The translations under genes were made by a program, and so were the position numbers. From assembly GCA_023426225.1 (NCBI GenBank), contig JAFABD010000158.1, forward strand, positions 1-12,771: a stretch of DNA of 12,771 nt, written 5' to 3'. The DNA comes from Pseudomonadota bacterium. Lineage in GTDB: Bacteria; Pseudomonadota; Alphaproteobacteria; Sphingomonadales; Sphingomonadaceae. Position 1 is the first letter of the stretch; every line of letters begins with the position of its first letter. Shown here piece after piece: positions 8,806-12,771 of this stretch. The notes under the pieces were generated by a model. It saw only the letters and a list, made by a program, of their open reading frames with translations. It was not told the origin of the DNA and made no database searches.

Positions 8806-11800
8806 CTAGCCCACCGCCACCGGGCGATGTGCATCGGCGGTCTTCAATGCCGCCCAGCGGATACCTTGCAGGCTCTCGAGCCGCTCGGCAAGCTCGCCGT
8901 CCAGTCGGAAGTCCCGGCCCAGGATCAGCTCGGCCTCGCCATGGTCGAGCGCCGCGCGCACGCGCAGCTCGCCGCGCCCGCCGCGCTGCGGGCGCACGAT
9001 GTCGGCCAGCATCGGCAGCACGCGCGCATCGTCGATCGCCACGTCGAGCACCAGCCGCGTCGATCCGGCCAGCGTCTCGAACGGCTGGACGCGCTTGATC
9101 GAAACGCGCGGCGTGTCTTCGCCGGGGCGCTTGTCGAGCTCGACGGTCAACAGCGCGCAGCCGCCGCTGCGGGCGCAATCCTCCAGGTCGTTCGAAATAT
9201 GCTCGTCGAAACAGGTGGCGAGCGTCTGGCCGCTCTGGTCCGAAATGCTCGCCATCATGTACCGCTTGCCGCGCGCCGAGGTGCGATAGCGCGCATCCTC
9301 GATCAGCGCCGCGATCACCGATCCGACGCGCGCGCCTTCGGGGATCGGCACGTCGTTCAGGCTGGTGATCTCGCGCGCGGCGTGGACGCGGGCGAGATGG
9401 GCATAGCGGTCGAGCGGGTGCGACGAGAAATAATAGCCGAACGCGTCCTTCTCCGCCGCGATCTTGTCCGAAAGCGACCAGTGCGCGTCCTTGGGCAGCG
9501 TGATGCCCCCCACCGCCGGCCCGGCATCGCCGAACAGCCCGCCCTGCCCGCTCGCGCGGCTCGCCTGCACGCTCTGCGCGATCCCCAGGATCGTCTCGGC
9601 GGCGGCGTGGACGCCCGCGCGGTTGGCGTCGATCGAATCGAACGCGCCCGCCGCCGCCAGCGTTTCGAGCTGGCGCTTGTTGAGCAGCCGCGGGTCGATG
9701 CGGTTGGCGAAATCGTCGAGCGATCCGAACGGCCCGGCGGCGCTGCGCTCGGCGACGAGCAGCTCCATCGCATGTTCGCCCACGCCCTTCAGCGCGCCCA
9801 GCGCATAGCGCACCGCCAGCCCGTCGCCGTGCACCTCGACGTTGAAATCGGCCAGGCTCGCATTGATGTCGGGGCCAAGCGCGGTGATCCCCAGCCGCCG
9901 CATGTCGTCGGCGAACACCGCCAGCTTGTCGGTCTGGTGGATGTCGAACGCCATCGACGCGGCAAAGAATTCGTGCGGATAATGCGCCTTCAGCCACGCC
10001 GTCTGGTACGCGAGCAGCGCATAGGCGGCGGCGTGCGACTTGTTGAAGCCGTATCCGGCGAACTTGTCGATCAAATCGAACAGCTCGTTGGCCTTGGCCG
10101 CCGGGATATTGTTGTGTTCGGCACAGCCCTTGACGAACGTCTCGCGCTGCGCGTCCATCTCGGCCTTGATCTTCTTGCCCATCGCGCGGCGCAGCATGTC
10201 TGCGCCGCCCAGCGAATAGCCGGCCAGGATCTGCGCCGCCTGCATCACCTGTTCCTGATAGACGAAGATCCCATAGGTCTCCTTCAGGATCGGCTCGAGC
10301 AGGTCGTGCGGATAGACGATCTCCTCGCGTCCCGCCTTGCGCGCGCCAAAGGTCGGGATGTTGTCCATCGGGCCGGGGCGATACAGCGAGACGAGCGCGA
10401 CGATGTCGCCGAAATTGGTCGGCCGCACCGCCGTCAGCGTGCGCCGCATCCCTTCGGATTCGAGCTGGAACACCCCCACCGTGTCGCCGCGCTGGAGCAG
10501 CGCATAGACTTCCTCGTCGTCCCACGGCACGCGGTCGAGCGCGACCTCGATCCCGCGATTGGCGAGCAGCGTCACCGCCTTCTTGAGCACCGACAGCGTC
10601 TTGAGGCCCAGAAAGTCGAACTTGACCAGCCCCGCGCCCTCGACATTCTTCATGTCGAACTGCGTCACCGGCATGTCCGATCGCGGGTCGCGATACAGCG
10701 GCACCAGCTTGGCGAGCGGCCGGTCGCCGATCACCACGCCCGCGGCGTGCGTCGAACTGTGCCGCGGCAGCCCCTCGAGCCGCATCGACAGGTCGATGAG
10801 GTGCTTCACATCCTCGTTGGCATTGTATTCGGCGACGAACTCGCTGACGCCGTTCAGCGTGCGCTCGAGCGTCCACGGGTCGGTCGGGTGGTTCGGGATC
10901 AGCTTGGCGAGCCGGTCGACCTGGCCATAGCTCATCTGGAGCACGCGGCCGACGTCCTTGATGACCGCGCGCGCCTTCATCGTTCCGAAGGTGATGATCT
11001 GCGCCACGTGATCGCGGCCGTATTTCTCCTGGACGTACCGGATCACCTCGCCGCGCCGCGTTTCGCAGAAGTCGATGTCGAAGTCGGGCATCGAAACGCG
11101 TTCGGGGTTGAGGAAACGTTCGAACAGCAGCCCCAGCTTCAGCGGGTCGAGGTCGGTGATCGTCAGCGCCCAGGCGACCGCCGAGCCCGCGCCCGATCCG
11201 CGCCCCGGTCCCACCGGAATGTCGTGCGCCTTCGCCCATTGGATGAAGTCGGCGACGATCAGGAAGTAGCCGGGGAAACCCATCTGGTTGATGATGTCGA
11301 GCTCGAACTGCAACCGCTTGCGATAGGCTTCGATCTCGCCCGGATCGGTGATCCCGGCATGCGCCAGCCGCTTTTCCAGCCCCGACCAGGCGCGCTCGCC
11401 CAGCATCCGTGCCTCGCCCTCGCGGTCGCCTGCCAGGCTCGGCAGGATCGGCTTGCGCTTGGGCGCCATCACCGCACAGCGCTGGGCGACGACGATCGTG
11501 TTGTCGATCGCCTCGGGCAGATCCTCGAACAGCGCGCGCATCGCGTCGGCCGATTTCATCCACGCGTCGGGCGAGCTGCGCGGGCGCTCGTCGCTCGCGA
11601 TATAGCTCGAACTGGCGATGCACAGCATCGCGTCGTGCGCCGGGTGGAACGTCTCGTCGGCGTAACAGCACGGGTTGGTCGCGACCAGCGGCAGGTTGCG
11701 CGCGTAGGCGAGGTCGATCAGCCCCGCCTCGGCTGCGGTCTCGACGGGGTCGTTGCGCCGGCTCAGCTCGATATAGAGCCGCCCGGGAAACAGCGCCTCG

Positions 11801-12282
11801 AGCGCGTCGGCATAGGCCGCCGCCGCGGGCGCCTGTTCCTCGGCGATCAGCCGCGCGAGCGCGCCCTCGCCGCCGCCGGTGAGCGCGATCAGCCCGTCGG
11901 TGCGTCCTTCCAGCGCCGCGAACGGGACATGCGCGTCCTCCTCGACCGGCCGGTCGAGATGCGCCATCGACACCAGGTCGCACAGATTGTCGTAACCGCG
12001 CGCGTCCTGCGCCAGCAGCGGCAGCCAGTCGATCGGCGCGTTGCCGCCCTCGACGCCGGGCCGCTTGACCGCCAGCAGCGTGCCGATGATCGGCTGGATG
12101 CCCGCCTTCTTCGCCGCGTCCGAATAGGTCATCGCGGCGTAAAGCCCGTTGCGGTCGACCACCGCCGCCGCCGGAAAGCCGCGCTCGCGCGCATATTTGG
12201 GGATCGACTTGGGCGAAATCGCCCCCTCGAGCATCGTGTACGAGGAAAAGACCCGAAGCGGTACGAACCCGGAATGCGCCAT
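8806..12282 (-). CDS. dnaE: DNA polymerase III alpha subunit (replicative DnaE)
   Basis: A 1158-residue catalytic subunit of the replicative polymerase. Domains in order: N-terminal PHP domain (about 1-270) with most metal ligands lost, palm/fingers with GPGRGSG (358-364), catalytic Asp400 and Asp402 in MPDFDIDFC and Asp556 in LVKFDFLGL, a tandem helix-hairpin-helix region (about 820-890), clamp-binding motif QGGLF (913-917), an OB fold (about 980-1060) and a C-terminal tail that in the family contacts tau. Length and the OB/tail region fit DnaE1 rather than the shorter error-prone DnaE2/ImuC, and no imuA or imuB gene is adjacent. The start ATG at 12282 gives the expected FVPLRVFSSYTMLEG near the N terminus; no clear Shine-Dalgarno precedes it. 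It is divergent from the MraZ-like gene. The degenerate PHP domain implies dependence on a separate epsilon exonuclease, as in E. coli. Confidence 0.97.
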   Translation of the reverse strand: MAHSGFVPLRVFSSYTMLEGAISPKSIPKYARERGFPAAAVVDRNGLYAAMTYSDAAKKAGIQPIIGTLLAVKRPGVEGGNAPIDWLPLLAQDARGYDNLCDLVSMAHLDRPVEEDAHVPFAALEGRTDGLIALTGGGEGALARLIAEEQAPAAAAYADALEALFPGRLYIELSRRNDPVETAAEAGLIDLAYARNLPLVATNPCCYADETFHPAHDAMLCIASSSYIASDERPRSSPDAWMKSADAMRALFEDLPEAIDNTIVVAQRCAVMAPKRKPILPSLAGDREGEARMLGERAWSGLEKRLAHAGITDPGEIEAYRKRLQFELDIINQMGFPGYFLIVADFIQWAKAHDIPVGPGRGSGAGSAVAWALTITDLDPLKLGLLFERFLNPERVSMPDFDIDFCETRRGEVIRYVQEKYGRDHVAQIITFGTMKARAVIKDVGRVLQMSYGQVDRLAKLIPNHPTDPWTLERTLNGVSEFVAEYNANEDVKHLIDLSMRLEGLPRHSSTHAAGVVIGDRPLAKLVPLYRDPRSDMPVTQFDMKNVEGAGLVKFDFLGLKTLSVLKKAVTLLANRGIEVALDRVPWDDEEVYALLQRGDTVGVFQLESEGMRRTLTAVRPTNFGDIVALVSLYRPGPMDNIPTFGARKAGREEIVYPHDLLEPILKETYGIFVYQEQVMQAAQILAGYSLGGADMLRRAMGKKIKAEMDAQRETFVKGCAEHNNIPAAKANELFDLIDKFAGYGFNKSHAAAYALLAYQTAWLKAHYPHEFFAASMAFDIHQTDKLAVFADDMRRLGITALGPDINASLADFNVEVHGDGLAVRYALGALKGVGEHAMELLVAERSAAGPFGSLDDFANRIDPRLLNKRQLETLAAAGAFDSIDANRAGVHAAAETILGIAQSVQASRASGQGGLFGDAGPAVGGITLPKDAHWSLSDKIAAEKDAFGYYFSSHPLDRYAHLARVHAAREITSLNDVPIPEGARVGSVIAALIEDARYRTSARGKRYMMASISDQSGQTLATCFDEHISNDLEDCARSGGCALLTVELDKRPGEDTPRVSIKRVQPFETLAGSTRLVLDVAIDDARVLPMLADIVRPQRGGRGELRVRAALDHGEAELILGRDFRLDGELAERLESLQGIRWAALKTADAHRPVAVG

Positions 12283-12309
12283 CGCCGGAAGCTAGGCGTC
12301 CCCCACCCG

Positions 12310-12338
12310 ATTCGCCAGCCGCCCCGCGCCCCTATCAA
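12310..12338 (-). promoter_or_regulatory. Candidate dnaE promoter
   Basis: On the minus strand TTGATA (12338-12333), five of six matches to TTGACA, is followed after 17 bases by GCGAAT (12315-12310), a weak -10. This would give a leader of about 20 nt ahead of the ATG at 12282. Confidence 0.3.
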
Positions 12339-12444
12339 CAGCTTTCGGAACGCCCTGTCCTTCCGGACCTAGGGAAATCCCCGCGCGGTCCACTTCCTTA
12401 GCGATCTTTCGCGGATCGGATGCAACCGGAATGGCCGACTCAGC

Positions 12445-12467
12445 AAGGTTAATGAGAGTGTAACCTT
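12445..12467. promoter_or_regulatory. Inverted repeat with CtrA-like half-sites upstream of the MraZ-like gene
   Basis: AAGGTTA (12445-12451) and TAACCTT (12461-12467) form a perfect 7-bp dyad with a 9-bp spacer. Inside it, TTAA (12449-12452), seven bases, then GTAA (12460-12463) matches seven of eight defined positions of the alphaproteobacterial CtrA box TTAA-N7-TTAA. A GANTC methylation site (GACTC, 12437-12441) lies just upstream. It could be an operator for either the MraZ-like gene or dnaE. Confidence 0.4.
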
Positions 12468-12511
12468 AGTGAACCGTCACCAAAATGGTGGCCAGTTTGA
12501 GTAAAGCAGCG

Positions 12512-12771
12512 ATGCACAGCCTCGTTCATGGTAGCGCCCTGTGCGCGGTCGACTTGCACGGCCTTGTCGCCATTCCGCCGTTTCTCGCCGATTTGCTGGC
12601 CGAAGCCGACGCGGCGCTGCTCGTCGCGCGCCATGACGCCGATCCGTGCCTGATCGGCTATGCCCGCGACCATCTCGCGCGGCTCGCCGAACGCAACGAG
12701 CGCCGCCGGCTCGCCGACGAACAGCGCGGCGACGACGATCGCGCGCACCACCGCCGGATGCGCCACAGCTT
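12512..12771 (+). CDS. mraZ: MraZ-like transcriptional regulator (3' partial)
   Basis: The first 86 codons of a gene running off the window. The translation begins MHSLVHGSALCAVDLHGLVAIPPFL and continues with LVARHDADPCLIGYARDHLARL, which aligns with the first half of MraZ (E. coli FRGATLVNLDSKGRLSVP and later HHPCLLLYPLPEWE). MraZ is a DNA-binding AbrB/SpoVT-fold protein that controls the division and cell wall (dcw) gene cluster and is usually its first gene, so rsmH and fts/mur genes would be expected beyond the window. The conserved DxKGR of the first DNA-binding motif reads D14-L-H-G-L18 here, losing the Lys and Arg. An in-frame ATG at 12485 would add nine residues, but neither start has a clear Shine-Dalgarno and a small hairpin (12478-12490) covers the upstream one. 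Coding is well supported; the family call is moderately sure. Confidence 0.72.
   Translation, partial: MHSLVHGSALCAVDLHGLVAIPPFLADLLAEADAALLVARHDADPCLIGYARDHLARLAERNERRRLADEQRGDDDRAHHRRMRHS

Noticed and set aside
8730..8834. Longer N terminus for the acyl-CoA ligase
   Set aside because: The added residues overlap the 3' end of dnaE and are Arg/Pro-rich. The ATG at 8729 matches AlkK-like N termini and has a purine-rich ribosome binding site.
8806..12282. dnaE as the SOS-induced error-prone DnaE2/ImuC, given the nearby LexA boxes
   Set aside because: The length of 1158 residues, the clamp motif, the OB fold and the C-terminal tail fit DnaE1. No imuA or imuB gene is adjacent and no GTTC-N7-GTTC box lies upstream of it.
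12331..12341. CTATCAACA resembling a DnaA box upstream of dnaE
   Set aside because: Only seven of nine positions match TTATCCACA, it stands alone, and it overlaps the candidate dnaE -35. A single weak match is not evidence of an origin.
8749..12372. A 1207-codon open frame antisense to dnaE
   Set aside because: Same cause: very high G/C at third positions of dnaE leaves the opposite strand open. The translation is Arg/His/Asp-rich with no domain, while the dnaE strand shows every expected motif.

Overview
This window looks like chromosomal DNA from a very GC-rich alphaproteobacterium, most likely a sphingomonad (Sphingomonadales). The inference rests on the strong G/C bias at third codon positions, on two GTTC-N7-GTTC motifs (the alphaproteobacterial type of LexA/SOS box), and on the flavour of the proteins: an AlkK-like acyl-CoA ligase, a YbjN-domain exported protein, and a DnaE with a degenerate PHP domain. 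I see no insertion sequence, phage gene, CRISPR array, tRNA or rRNA. Most of the window is ordinary core genome.

Layout, left to right. (1) 1-1823 (+): 3' part of a Slt-type lytic transglycosylase; its start lies before the window. (2) 1824-2166: a gene-free 343-bp stretch with hairpins and two perfect 11-bp tandem duplications. (3) 2167-2691 (-): an exported YbjN-domain protein. (4) 2753-3106 (-): a small VOC (glyoxalase/bleomycin-resistance fold) protein. (5) 3107-3282: a divergent regulatory region with two near-identical LexA boxes. (6) 3283-4350 (+): a PA0069-family, SplB-like radical SAM protein. (7) 4456-7089 (+): an exported M1-family zinc aminopeptidase. (8) 7134-8729 (-): an AlkK/FadD-type fatty-acyl-CoA ligase, convergent with the aminopeptidase. 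(9) 8806-12282 (-): dnaE, the replicative DNA polymerase III alpha subunit. (10) 12283-12511: a divergent intergenic region with an inverted repeat. (11) 12512-end (+): 5' part of a MraZ-like gene, normally the first gene of the division and cell wall cluster, cut by the window edge.

The most interesting part is 3107-3282. One LexA box overlaps a candidate -10 of the VOC gene and the other overlaps the candidate core promoter of the radical SAM gene. Both divergent genes, and possibly the YbjN gene behind VOC, are therefore predicted to be DNA-damage induced. A photolyase-like radical SAM enzyme paired with a small VOC protein under a shared SOS switch is a plausible but untested repair and protection module. 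Secondary points are the loss of PHP metal ligands in DnaE, a MraZ-like protein whose first DxxGR DNA-binding motif is degraded, and a CtrA-like/dyad element in front of it.
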